A stretch of DNA of 64,000 bases, taken from Salisapilia sapeloensis (Eukaryota > Oomycota > Peronosporomycetes > Peronosporales > Salisapiliaceae). Position numbers and translations under genes: made by a program. Position 1 is the stretch's first letter. Each line of letters begins with the position of its first letter. Shown here piece by piece: positions 22,881 through 33,764 of the stretch. The notes beneath the pieces were generated by a model. That model worked only from the letters and a program-made list of their open reading frames with translations, was not told the DNA's origin and made no database searches. The DNA lies in the NCBI GenBank assembly GCA_023334545.1, contig JAADVB010000009.1:62001-126000 (forward strand), read 5' to 3'.

Positions 22881-24298
22881 ATGGGCAACTCTATTGTACG
22901 ATCTTGTCTGGACGACCAGGCCCCAGAGCCGCCACCGACTTCCTACCATCAGCAGTACAAACAGCGCAAGCAGCAGCTTCGAAAGACCGACGGTCCGGCG
23001 ATTCCACAGCGGAACCCAACACACGATCGCCGTGTTCCAGAACGCATCGATCTTCGACAGCAGCGCTTTGCCACGCACCACCAACGTGGTCGCAATCGAC
23101 CTTTATCCCAAGACTTTTCCAATGAGTCAGGCGACTTTTTCGCGTCGCTCGAGAAGTGCGCTGCTAAGTTGCAAAGCCCGACAGCACAATACACGGGTCC
23201 TTCGCCGTCCTGGAGTGAGACATTTACAACAGCTACTTCGGACGATTCGTCCACTTTTAATTCGCCGAAAGAGCGAACGAGACGACCGTCCGAGGACATT
23301 CGAGACATCTTACCACACGTAACTTGGATACTTTATTTAATCAGGCTCAAAGGCTCACGTGTATATTCTAGGCATACTCGCTCGGGGACGTCATTGGTCA
23401 AGGCACGACTGCGACGGTGTACTCTTGCCGACACACGAACAGCAATGTCGAGTACGCTTGCAAAGTCATTGATAAACGCCACTTGGCACAAGAAGCTGCT
23501 GATCGAGAGGAGATCACAGAGCAGCTACGTCGAGAAGTAGACGTCCTTCGGTGCCTCGACCACGCCCACATCACTCGCTTCGAAGAAAAATTCGAAAATG
23601 ATAATTTCCTGATCATTATCATGGAACGACTGCAAGGAGGCGAGCTGTTTGATCTTTTAATTGACAGAGTAAAGTTGGAGGAAAAGGATGCTCGGTATGT
23701 TGCCAAGAGTATACTTTCTGCCATCCAGCACATGCACTCGAAAGGCGTCCTGCATCGAGACTTGAAACCTGAGAACGTATTACTAGCATCGACACCAGAA
23801 ACGAGCAAGCCGTTGAATGTAAAATTGATTGACTTTGGTTTTGCCAAGAAGCTGCCCAGCTCCCGCGCACGGACGACATCATTCGTCGGAACAGGCGGGT
23901 ACATGGCACCAGAGGTGCTGCTCTATTATCCCTACGATGCTGCTGTCGATCTCTGGTCCTTTGGCGTCATCCTCTACCTTCTTCTCTGCGGACGAGTACG
24001 ATCCTTATTTACTCGATTGCCGTATAATGCTCACTTTATACTTTGTAGTTGCCATTCCCAGCAACAACATCGTTGCGGCCGAATCAGAAGCTGCGGTCTG
24101 TCTATCGACTCAGTTTTCCGTCCAAGTACTGGAAGGACGTCGATCCATCCGCCATTGACTTGATTCAAAAGATACTCGTCCTCCACCCACGTCGTCGCCT
24201 TACGCCAGAGGTACTTCTAGTTGTAATCAATCAACTAGACAATGCACTTAAAGTTTGTATAGGATATTTTCAAGCACGAGTGGATGCAAAAAGAGTGA
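22881..24298 (+). CDS. CAMK-like serine/threonine kinase with N-terminal acylation signal
   Basis: Four exons (22881-23318, 23372-23995, 24049-24210, 24263-24298) give 419 residues. The start MGNSIVRSC has Gly2 for myristoylation and Cys9 for possible palmitoylation, so it is probably membrane-tethered. About 150 disordered residues precede a complete kinase domain: GQGTTATVYSC loop, YACKVIDK lysine, MERLQGGELFDLL hinge, HRDLKPENVLL, DFGFAKKL and MAPEVL, ending in LHPRRRLTPEDIFKHEWM. This is the calcium/calmodulin kinase group. No EF-hands or calmodulin-binding tail follow the domain; it stops right after the last helix. The third intron lies between residues -LTPE and DIF-, and all joins keep phase. 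Confidence 0.87.
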
Positions 24299-24343
24299 TG
24301 GCGTATTTAAAGGTAGAGGAAACGGAAATATACGGTTGTGTGT

Positions 24344-25120
24344 TTATTCTTCCGCCACGACGGCCGACACGTCGTCTTTCATGTCTTCATCGCGTTCTTG
24401 GAAACGAGGATTCGTGTCCTTACCGGTATCTTGCGCTTTACGTGGCGTGTCGTCCACATCGCTCTCGCCTCGACTACGCTTGCCAGGCATGTAGTGCGAC
24501 CTATACGGAGTTGCCACATCGTTCGCATCGACGGACCGGCCAAAGCCACCACGGCCCGGATCATATTCGTCTTTCGACCGACGATCGTCACGCACCTAGG
24601 TATAAAGTTAGCTTCATGGTCATTCAGTACTACGGGCATGTTCATGGTAACGCACCTGTCCACCAGAGATACCCCGACCGAATTGACGACCTTCACGGAA
24701 CCCACCATCCATTTCACATCGAATGATGCGATTGTCCAACTTGGTTTCACTCAAGTAAGCTGACGCTGCAGTTGCTTCATCGTGTGCCATGTATCTACAT
24801 AATAAAAAGATAAGATCACTAGACCAATTTTATCCAGGTAGAGGTTCTTACTCGACAAAGCAAAAGCCGCATGGCGTCTTCTTCTTCCGATCGAGACCCA
24901 TAATCACGCGGCGGACTGTCCCGACGCGCGAAAAGAGCTCATAAATTTGATTTTCGGAAGTGAAAAACGACAAATTGCCAACGTAGAGCGTTGCAGAGCG
25001 AGCGATTGCTTGCTGCTGTTCTTCATATGATGAAAAAGTCTTTCGGTCCCAGTACTGTCGTGGCTGAGGCCGAGATAAGCGCTCTTCTTCCTCCGCTACT
25101 TCTGCATACAGCTCGGCCAT
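24344..25120 (-). CDS. NCBP2: Nuclear cap-binding protein subunit 2 (CBP20)
   Basis: Small subunit of the nuclear cap-binding complex, which holds the m7G cap of new mRNA for splicing and export. Exons 25120-24852, 24794-24656 and 24595-24344 give 219 residues. The RRM shows RNP2 (LYVGNL) and RNP1 (CGFCFVEY, restored by the first intron). Cap-stacking tyrosines are present in the N-terminal YWDRKTF segment. The family tail [20 protein letters not shown] follows. The C-terminal 80 residues are Arg/Asp-rich and less conserved. The stop lies 46 bp from the convergent kinase gene. Confidence 0.93.
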
Positions 25121-25399
25121 CGTTTGGGTCGTGACAGTCGTGTTGGTGGAGCTATCTTTTCGCTACTTTTCAGCCTATCATATACTTCAAATTCTATATC
25201 CACGAACCAGACAGAGGGTATAAAATGTCATTTATTTACGACGAATAAAGCACGAAATGAGCCATTTCGGATGGATGCGATCCTAGAGACAAACGCATAC
25301 AATTAGAAGGCGTATACTCGCTAGAGCCGTAGGAAGAGTAACTTCTGTCGATGCATCTTTGCCTTGCTTGCTCACATCTGAGCTGTACCAAACATGCTG

Positions 25400-26875
25400 T
25401 TAGTATGGCGCTTCATTGCTTCGTAATGCATCATCCTCTACTTCTCTTGGCACTCGGTAGATATTTAGATGAGGAAAAGTAAAATCCTCCGGCTTACGTT
25501 CACATCGGTAGCCATGCTCTAGGCACACATAGTAGACTTGTGTGCACGTTGCTGTTTTACATCCAAACTCTGCCTCCGCACACACTTGACTGTTCTGGTA
25601 ACAAGGCGGATTCTCGCTTGTCAACTTATCAATTGACGGTAACGCTCTTAATCGCCAATTTCCTTCGCTAAATGCATTGCATCTTTCAATCAAAAGCCTT
25701 TAACACTTTGCGTTCGCCTCCAAGTCCGATGGATTTCTCCAAATCGGAATAGATGTGACGTTCTGGACGCCAAACCTTTTGTCTTCATCAAAAGCATAAA
25801 AATCGATATGTCCATTTCGGCAGAATTGTTCATACGAAACATAGTTCTCCATCTCTTGTGATGACTGAAACCCTTCTAGGTTACCAAACATATTGGCCAA
25901 GGATGGTAAAGACGTATTTCTTTCCTCCAGAAATCGTCTGCAATGCCGACCAACACATCGATAGGAATGAAGCTTAGAATGGTATAACTAAAAAATACAC
26001 ACGACTTCGTCGGGCTTGACACCGAATGGACAAATTCCACTTTGTCTGTCGGCTCTGCGTTCAACGTTTTTACTCCCCCATCTCTCCGTAAAGCAGATCC
26101 CAGCATAGGAGAACCAGACCGTGTCTGCATAAGGAGCTGTCGAGTCCATTCCAAATGATTCAGCACCGACGCAGGGACCGATGTTTGGCTATCCATCGAG
26201 TCCATTGTACTGCTTACATTCAGGCTGAGTGATACTTTTATTTGTACTTTCATCATCTCCATTTTATATAGGTGCACAGTGCCCGCGTCCTTCATGTCCA
26301 CGAATGGGCAGAACTCTTGATATGACTAAGGTGTCCGACCGTACTCGGCTAATGTTTGTCGAGACTGTACGATATCGACTTCGAAAAATGTGATAGTAGA
26401 CACGTTATTGACACGCGTGCAAGTGCTATTCCGTGGATTCGAACCTACATCAATACAGTCTCGTTGGACGCACACCAGTGCTCCTTCGACGCTGGAAGTG
26501 ACAACCGAGTCAAGTACTGCCTCGCGTCTTTGGTAAAAGCTGTTATTTTCTCCGCCTACATTGAGGCCGGAGATGACAGCGCTTTCGGATGCGTCCCAAA
26601 TAGGTGCTTGATCATCGACTCGAGCCTGTATAGACCGAACCGTTTGCATACGCCATCCACCATAGGCATACGCTTTGTACAGTAGACCGGCAGCGATGAT
26701 AGCTAGCAGCACATGCACATGCATGATGAGTAGGCGACGAAAAATTGGATGTCGGACATTGCAAGCGACAAAACCTGCGAAGCAATCCTTTAGAAGTGGA
26801 TACCTCGGATAGCGATATTTCGACTTATACTCATTTCCATGGCGTTCTGAGGTACGCCAGTAGTCGAAGTCTCGT
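25400..26875 (-). CDS. Membrane-anchored protein with Cys-rich C-terminus, unknown
   Basis: Minus-strand gene whose in-frame stops are explained by introns. The open frame before 26724 continues upstream to about 26875 (NEYKSKYRYPRYPLLK), but no start was found. A hydrophobic segment (LLAIIAAGLLYKAYAY, about 26712-26660) makes it a single-pass protein. A 45-nt intron (GTACAG to CCTTAG) removes the stop at 26327-26325, an intron with GTGTGT donor removes the frame shift near 25930-25990, and a 39-nt intron removes the TAA near 25700. The C-terminal part is Cys-rich (CYQNSQVCAEAEFGC...CTQVYYVCLEHGYRC) with several N-glycosylation sites earlier. It has the character of a type II or secretory-pathway protein. 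I do not recognise the family. If the introns are not real this is a pseudogene. Confidence 0.5.
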
Positions 26876-27283
26876 GGAACGTTTTATCATGTAGAAAGTG
26901 CTAGCAAGCCATACAAAAAGGAAACTGTTGTACTGCTAACTTTGCTTGTATATGAATTCCTCTCAAAGTTGTTCAGATACTTTGTCGCGAACGTAGTCGC
27001 ATTAAGATGAGTATATTCGATATCCCAACAAAAGCTCTATCTCACAGCTCCTTGACTGCTTCACCCTGCAACATTGGAAGCTACCTTTTTCCCCTCAACT
27101 CTTCCGTACGATTGCAGTCTTCCAACAAAGCAATACCTAACAGGAACATTCGCCATAAAGACAGCCACTAAGTGTCTCCATCCACCACGTACTCAAAGAT
27201 CCATATCAGCCATGCGCAACCAACACATCACGTCACAAAAGAGCAAAAAGCAAAATGGATTTTAGTATGCAACAAGATCTTAT
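26876..27283. other. Intergenic, 0.4 kb
   Basis: AT-rich sequence with several stops in all frames; a 5' exon of the neighbouring membrane-anchored protein may lie here but could not be found. It also contains the 3' end of the phosphatase transcript side. Confidence 0.35.
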
Positions 27284-28816
27284 CTAGTCGTCGCGTTCAC
27301 TCTCACACTCCTCTCCTTCGCCACCGTCGTTCGGGACGTAGTAGCAGTACTTGGTCGCAACGCCACCCTTAGTCGTCGCGTCAAAGTTCTTCCCAAAGTC
27401 CCACTTCTTATCAGCAGAGTGGTACTCGACCTTGAGCCAATCCTTGCTCGCCTTGAACGAGAAGAATCCGTACTCTTGACCATTGTACGACCACTTGTTT
27501 TCAACGAGCTTCTGCGCGTACACCGGAATGCCAGACGCAGACGACTTCTGGATACCTCCACCAGCACCGTTCTCAAAGAAGTGGGCTTTCACGGAGCTCG
27601 CAAAGTCGTGCTTCTCACCGTGCGTATGGCCGTAGAACCAAGCGTGGATGCCGGCCTCCTTGATCGTCTTGAACCAAGTCTCCATGCCCTTGGCGTCATA
27701 GTGCACCGTCGGCGAGTAGTGCGTGTTCACGATCTTCCACGTCGCGTCGGACTCCTTGGCTTTCTCCAACAGCTTCTTCTCCGATTCTTCTCCCCACTCC
27801 TGGAACTGCTTCATGCACTTGTCGTACTTGTCCGTGTCTCCACCAAAGCAGTACTTGTCACCACGCGCAATGTTATTACACTCGTCGTCATCACCTTCAG
27901 CGTATCCGTAGCACTGGCAACAGATCTGCTGCGCACCGTGCGTGTTGGCATTGTTCGTGTCCAAGTTGAAGACCTCGATCGTCACACCGTCATCGCCCTT
28001 GATCTTCTTGGTGAAGAAGTGGTCGTCCATGTGCCACCGGTCGTCATCCGGACTCTTGTACTCTTGCTGCCACTTAAATTTCTGGTTCAACGCATCCACG
28101 GCGGCGTCGGCCGATTTGCACTCGACCAAGTCGCCGTCGTCCGAGTTACAGATGTAACTGCTTCCGCCGTAGTCGTGGTTGCCCATGACGTTCACCCACG
28201 GGATGCCAGCGAGGTTCTTGCCGTTAAACTTGTCCTCGAACGTCTTCTGGAAGCGCGAGGACTGCTCATCATCCGAGTTGATACCCGTCCAGTAAAAGTT
28301 GTCACTAGAAATATATCAGTTCATACAAAGTCCAAGATAATGGTATCAGAATAATATGTACCCATGTCCAAGGACGAGCGATGGCTTCGGGTCCATGGAT
28401 CCCGCGAGCTCGTTCATCATGTAGCCAACGACGTCTTCGGCAACGACATCAAAGTTGTTGTAGTCGTCCGAGCGAGAGCAGCAACTGTCCTTTTGCACGG
28501 TGGCACCCCAGTCACCAATGGCGAGGGAGGAGACGGAGAATTTGGCCTTGGTCGGGTCCGACGAGACCTTGTCAGGCGAAGAAACGCTCGAACCGGAGCC
28601 GGTGCTGCTACCATCCGACGTATCGTCCGAAGTGTTGTCTCCGAAACCATTGCCTCCACCACCAGAATCGGAGCTACCACTGCCGCTTCGGGAGTCTCCG
28701 TCTCCCGTGTTCGAGTCATCGGATCCGCCCAATTGCGTCACGAGGATCGCGACGACGGCACCGACAATGGCGCAGGCGACAATGACGGAGACGACGATGA
28801 CCTTTTTAGATACCAT
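27284..28816 (-). CDS. Membrane-anchored purple acid phosphatase
   Basis: Hydrolyses phosphate esters using a two-metal centre. Exons 28816-28362 and 28304-27284 give 491 residues. Start MVSKKVIVVSVIVACAIVGA is a signal anchor, then an approximately 70-residue Gly/Ser/Asp linker, then the calcineurin-like fold. Metal ligands appear in the usual order: GDWG, GHGDNFY (formed across the intron), GNHD, NTHYSP and GHTHGE. This is the low-molecular-weight ACP5/tartrate-resistant type of purple acid phosphatase, expected outside the cytosol. The C-terminus is hydrophilic. The codon use is GC-richer than the neighbours, as in a strongly expressed gene. The ATG at 28814-28816 is used because the frame upstream starts only with TTG. 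Confidence 0.9.
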
Positions 28817-30478
28817 CTTTCGTGTTTCGACTACTAGAGCTGCTTTCAAGCTACCACTCGAAGAGCAGTTATTGGTAGAGAGCGAAAAGCGAAATGGACT
28901 GACGAAAGGCGCCGCTCGTGGGTGATAGAGCAGGGTTTATGCACCTGGATTTTTGAGGTGCTTTCTACCCGTTGTCACCAGCTGTTCATTCGCGCCTATG
29001 GCTAACTTGGTGAAGGCGAGAGCAGCGGGGAGCGGGACGGATATGATGCTCCCAGTATAGTTTGGCTGATCCCGACGGTCGTCGTTTTGCTCTTGCATCT
29101 CTCTCGATTGGACTATGTGTTGATATGGCTGTTAAAACTCTACTTTGGGTGGTACGCATCGGGCATATTGGACGAACTTTCATTGTGCCGATCGTATTGA
29201 GCGCTCGGGCAGGAGGCCTTGAACAACGTGTAGATACGTAAAGCTGCCCGCCTCCATGGCAGTGCTTCCCCTATCTCAGCTCGCCACGTCGAAGCCTTTA
29301 TCGCTTGGGTAGTAACAAAGCTTCGGTGCGAACGACAGGAATCTTTTACAGACACCGTGGAAAGCAACACGCGATGGAATGTAACGGTTATTCGTAAAGG
29401 ACCTGAGTCTCATTTATTCGTAACTGCGAAACTGTATGTCATTTGAGACTGTATACTTTCTAGGCTGCCAAGTAGGCGTATGCACCTAGCTCTAAGCTTT
29501 TGCTTGCAAACAAATAACGACTTGGAACATATGCGCTAGAGTGCAAATGGAGCGAAAGATTTTGTACCAGTTGTAAGATCGTTCTTTCTTTTCTCGCTAC
29601 ATTCATACTGCTCATCCTATAGCAACTTCTATTCAACGCATGGGAAATCTCCGTACGCAGCCGCGTGTGACATGGTTCATGTCATCCGAACCAAGCGTCG
29701 GGCCTGGATCAGGCTTTTTACACCAGCTCTGTCTTGATCGAGCTATGCAGTGATGGAGTGGTCACCTGGACTATTAAACGACAACGCGTTACTCTTGACC
29801 GGACATCTTTTCATAGATCTCTCCTGCAAATCGATTCATCTACAAACTTTGTTGATCAACTCGTTACTATCCCATAATGGATGCGATCTTGTACATAGGC
29901 GCATCAATAGACAAGTTGATAGCCTTGTCTGCTGCGCCTCTATCCCATGCATAGCCATTCCGAAAGATTAATGCGGCATCAAACACAGGAATTAAATCAC
30001 GATCCACAGTTGTACTCTACGATGCAGACTGATAGACTGCCGAGGATGAGACAGCTACCGTACGAATGCACACGGACCAAATCAAATCAGATACAACCAT
30101 GACGATAGACGCAAGGGACTGCCTTGCGAGATTCAACAAACGGACTGGCCAATGGAAACCTTGGCTATCGAGGCATATCTTGGATAATACTCACTGCAGT
30201 ATAGCTACAGTGTCATCCCTGCACCAAGACATGTTTTTGGTAGCAAGAAGAACGCTTCTGCTTGGTACAAGTACTTGAAGCTAGCACACTACGATACGGA
30301 TACACCGAGATCGCAATGATTTCCAAAGTGCTGTGTATGAGCGTGCTTGTATCATATAGACAGGTCACATCATCAAAAACCAACAAAGCAGGCGTAATTG
30401 ATGCGCTTCAGACATCAGCATTTCCAGTCCCTTCAGTCTTCCATACAGACTACGACAAGCTACAAAACCTTTCGTAAG
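28817..30478. other. Intergenic, 1.7 kb
   Basis: Contains the phosphatase promoter (28817-28930) and then sequence with only short frames (up to 76 codons at 29140-29370 minus and 73 codons at 29750-29971 plus). None has a domain, a signal peptide or a phase-consistent partner exon. No repeat was recognised. Confidence 0.4.
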
Positions 30479-31918
30479 ATGCATACTATGCACCGACCTC
30501 GACGTCAGCAATGGCACTTGGACCAGAATAAAGCGACGGACACAAAGTCGGATGACAAACGCGGCGGTCCATCAACTCTCGATGAGCTTTCCCTCGATGT
30601 CGTTCATCTCGACAACAATTTTCTACTACTCAATAAAGGGCCAGACGTCCGATTGGATGGAAAATTTGATGCCACTATTGAAAAAGCTGTACGCACTACT
30701 AGTTTATTAAAGTAGTCCTTAAGCGCTGATTATGACATAGCTCCATCGAGATTTTCCAGACATTCCCAAATTTCGATGGATCCACCAACTTGATTTTGGT
30801 CAGTCTACCCACTCTAGTATCAGACACGATATGCATGAATTAAATCTTGCATAGCTACATCCGGAGCTCTCTGCATTGGTCTCAACAAACAGTAATCTCG
30901 TTCTTATCCCACATTTTCATATGTAGACATTTATCCCATTTCATAGGTCCACTAGCTTCGGCTGCAGTCTCTTTCGTGATAAGCGTGTTCAGAAAGAGTA
31001 TCTAGCATTGGTCCATGGCCACCTTCCTTTCCACCCGACGCCATCTCCTACGTCCACTTGTGCCTATTCCAAGCTCCAGCAATTCATACTCGACATGGAA
31101 GAATTCGAAAAGTCTAGCCGATCGTCTCGTGGTCTAGATACTCATCGAAAGATCCGTGGATACCCTCGAGGTCCTCGATCCGCTCGTTCGATCTTTTACA
31201 TGGAAAAAGTTCATTTGGAACGAGACGTCTCGAATCGAGAGATGTCTCGGGAAGAAGAGGAGATTCTTAGCTGTAAAAAGTTTCAATTTCTTCCGTCTAG
31301 TATTAGAGAAAGGTATGAACAAGAGCAACAAAGGGATCACGATCGATTCGATCGAGAGTTCGAAGCGTTCCTTGGCAGTCTCAAGGACAAGAGGATCCAG
31401 GAACGAGAGTACCACAAGTCGGAAGAAGAGGAACCTCTTGCATATATATTTACAGATCCGATTGTCGAGCTGAGTCGACAGAATACGTTCTTGATGGCTG
31501 TGGCAGCCAATGGGACAGATGTGGATGGTGTACGCGGAAAGGCTTCGACAACAATTGCGTTTGTCTTGGGCCATGGAGAAATGAACGGACAAAAAGTATC
31601 AAAGGTACTGTTGAGACCGTTGAACGGTCGACGCCATCAGCTACGACTGCATCTAGCGCATAACGGACATCCGATTGTCGGAGATGCGACGTATGGAAAG
31701 GATGATGCTGCGGATCGAATGATGCTACATGCGTGGAAACTTTGGCTGAATCCTCCAGATGACAAAAAGGTACGATGAGGCATTGGTATGGTAAAAGCCA
31801 ATTGGTGATTTAATGTAAATAGGAGCGTTATGGAAACCTGATGTATACGACACCAGACCCATTTCAGTCGATCGTTCCGAGTGACAGAGACATTCAGACA
31901 ATCTCCTTCTCAACCTAA
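30479..31918 (+). CDS. RluA-family RNA pseudouridine synthase
   Basis: Converts uridine to pseudouridine in tRNA or rRNA. Five exons (30479-30688, 30741-30798, 30855-30891, 30947-31769, 31823-31918) keep phase and give 407 residues. The catalytic motif HQLDFATSG (Asp nucleophile) is split by an intron and restored by splicing. VQKEYLALVHGH and the late GRRHQLRLHLAHNGHPIVGDATYG and MLHAWKL match the family. Between the two conserved halves lies an insertion of roughly 150 highly charged residues, from about residue 125 to 270, not found in bacterial RluA. No S4 domain is present. The specific RNA target cannot be told; RPUSD-type mitochondrial or cytosolic tRNA enzymes are the closest in kind. 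Confidence 0.88.
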
Positions 31919-32099
31919 AATGCAAGTACATGCGTTTGCTTCTACTTGTGCATCTTTATGTTTCTGATAATTTTCTTTTGTGCATTATTTCTTTGATGGT
32001 TGACTGATTCCGAATGTAGCCATTCTGGAGTTGACTTGGTTTTTGTATGTCTAAAAGACAGAATTTGGACACTAATTTTATTTAACAGCTCGAGGATCG

Positions 32100-33692
32100 A
32101 TGATGCGCCGTTCGACTGCTGCTTCCTACTTGGTAGATCGAAGTCTGGGTCTACAAAGTGACTTTCCGTCTAGAGTACGATCCAGAGAAGCTCGTCAATT
32201 GCAGGCGTCTACTAGTAACTTTATCTATGCTCCTCAAATACGCATCAGCGACATCGCTTTGGACCCAACATTCGACCAATTCCTTCTCACGTCGTCGACA
32301 CAGTCACATATTCGACTCTATGACCTACAAAGCCTGGATGCAACTACAATGGAAAGTTTTGATGCGACAAACCAACTACCACCAGTTGCGCAAGATGTCG
32401 TGTACACTCCAGAAGCGAGTGACAGAAAGCGCTATGGCATCTCTTCTATCGACTGGTATCCCATCGACAATGGCATTTTCATCACTGCATCGTTAGATGG
32501 ATACTTGTCTATATTCGATACAGAAACATTTGAACCTGTGGACCAGTTGAAACTGCCAGGTACGATCAACTGTGCTTCCTTCCCCGTCGTGACCCATGAG
32601 TCTACAACATCTTCTTCCATCTCCGGTTCTCCGCACACGCTCATCGCAGCGGGCACTTCAAAAAATGAAATCAGATTGTGTGATTTGGACAACTCGTCTA
32701 CTTCCCACACTCTGTTAGGTCATCGAGAGGAAGTGAAGACGCTTGCATGGTCACCTTCGAATAATTTCCAACTCGTTTCTGGTAGTAAAGATGGAGAAAT
32801 ACGTATGTGGGACATCCGTCGCTCTGGCTCCACTGCTTGTTTACTCTGTTTCAATGCTGAGGGCGAAGCAAAGCCTCCAGGAAGAACGCAATTACCATTC
32901 ACAACGTCCATATCGGCAGATCGACCCAAACGCACCAGACCTTTGAAGCGTCAGAAGACGGATGGGTCTGGTATCAACTTAAATCTGACAAAACGTCCAC
33001 ACTGGATGACGGAAACACCATCCTCAGCTCGAAAAGATCAAGTATTGGAAGACATGCGCAGTCGAAACAGCGGAAGAGATCCGCACCTGTCTGCTTCTGC
33101 GTCCTCCGTCGTCGCACACCATGGTGCCATCAACTGCGTCACCTACACGCCCGACGGTCGGTACGTGCTAAGCAACGGGAAGGACAAGAAACTTCGACTG
33201 TGGAATAGCAGCACGGGCGCTCATGAGTTTGTAAATTATAAAAATTTAACGTCGAAGAATAGCGACAGGGTCAAGCGCATGGCAGTGGTACAGGAAGGGT
33301 CAATGATGTATGGGAGAGAAGATGGACCGATTGTCTTTTGTCCAAGTGGGGATAAAGGTCAATTGCTATGTTATGATATACTTGGAGACGGAGGTGTTGT
33401 GTCTGATTACACTGGGCATTATGACATGATTACGGCCTGCGTGTATCGGAAGTCAAGACGAGAGCTTTTTTCTGCTGGACTCGATGGACTGATACTAGCC
33501 TGGAGGCCAGTACCGATGACGTTTGATCCGCAGGTCGATAAAAAGGAAGTACAAGTGGACCCGGATGTTGATCAAGATAGTTGGAGTGAAGAGGAAGACA
33601 CGATAGCAGATATGAATGAAGATCGCTTCATTCCTCCAATATTAAGAGACGAGCCTGGGGATAGTAGTGGTTGGAGTGACATGGACGAGTGA
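32100..33692 (+). CDS. ERCC8: WD40 protein like CSA/ERCC8
   Basis: Substrate receptor type of CUL4-DDB1 ubiquitin ligase acting in transcription-coupled repair, if orthology holds. The 530 residues form a WD40 propeller: ISDIALDPTFDQFLLTSS, RLYDLQ, GISSIDWYPIDNGIFITASLDG, HREEVKTLAWSPSNNFQLVSGSKDGEIRMWDIR, HHGAINCVTYTPDGRYVLSNGKDKKLRLWN, and a last blade with LFSAGLDGLILAWRPV. This order and the short head matching RVRSREARQLQ follow human CSA. A roughly 80-residue low-complexity insertion lies after the fourth blade (GRTQLPFTTS...). The C-terminal acidic tail ends SGWSDMDE. A possible splice acceptor precedes the ATG at 32100 (TTTAACAG near 32088), so a short 5' exon may exist. Confidence 0.78.
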   Translation: MMRRSTAASYLVDRSLGLQSDFPSRVRSREARQLQASTSNFIYAPQIRISDIALDPTFDQFLLTSSTQSHIRLYDLQSLDATTMESFDATNQLPPVAQDVVYTPEASDRKRYGISSIDWYPIDNGIFITASLDGYLSIFDTETFEPVDQLKLPGTINCASFPVVTHESTTSSSISGSPHTLIAAGTSKNEIRLCDLDNSSTSHTLLGHREEVKTLAWSPSNNFQLVSGSKDGEIRMWDIRRSGSTACLLCFNAEGEAKPPGRTQLPFTTSISADRPKRTRPLKRQKTDGSGINLNLTKRPHWMTETPSSARKDQVLEDMRSRNSGRDPHLSASASSVVAHHGAINCVTYTPDGRYVLSNGKDKKLRLWNSSTGAHEFVNYKNLTSKNSDRVKRMAVVQEGSMMYGREDGPIVFCPSGDKGQLLCYDILGDGGVVSDYTGHYDMITACVYRKSRRELFSAGLDGLILAWRPVPMTFDPQVDKKEVQVDPDVDQDSWSEEEDTIADMNEDRFIPPILRDEPGDSSGWSDMDE

Positions 33693-33764
33693 TATAAATA
33701 TAGCTGACTTCATTGTATATTGCTTGAAGCGTTGATCGCTAAGAATAGTATCATCAGATAGACG

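Noticed and set aside
25690-26330. In-frame stops suggesting a pseudogene
   Set aside because: Three short segments that start with GT and end with AG remove the stops and the frame shift and keep phase, so introns are the simpler reading, though not proven.
27419-28354. 311-codon open frame on the plus strand across the phosphatase gene
   Set aside because: It is the exact antisense of a well-supported phosphatase with metal motifs; its own translation is repetitive Val/Arg/Leu without a domain, as expected from GC-rich third positions on the other strand.
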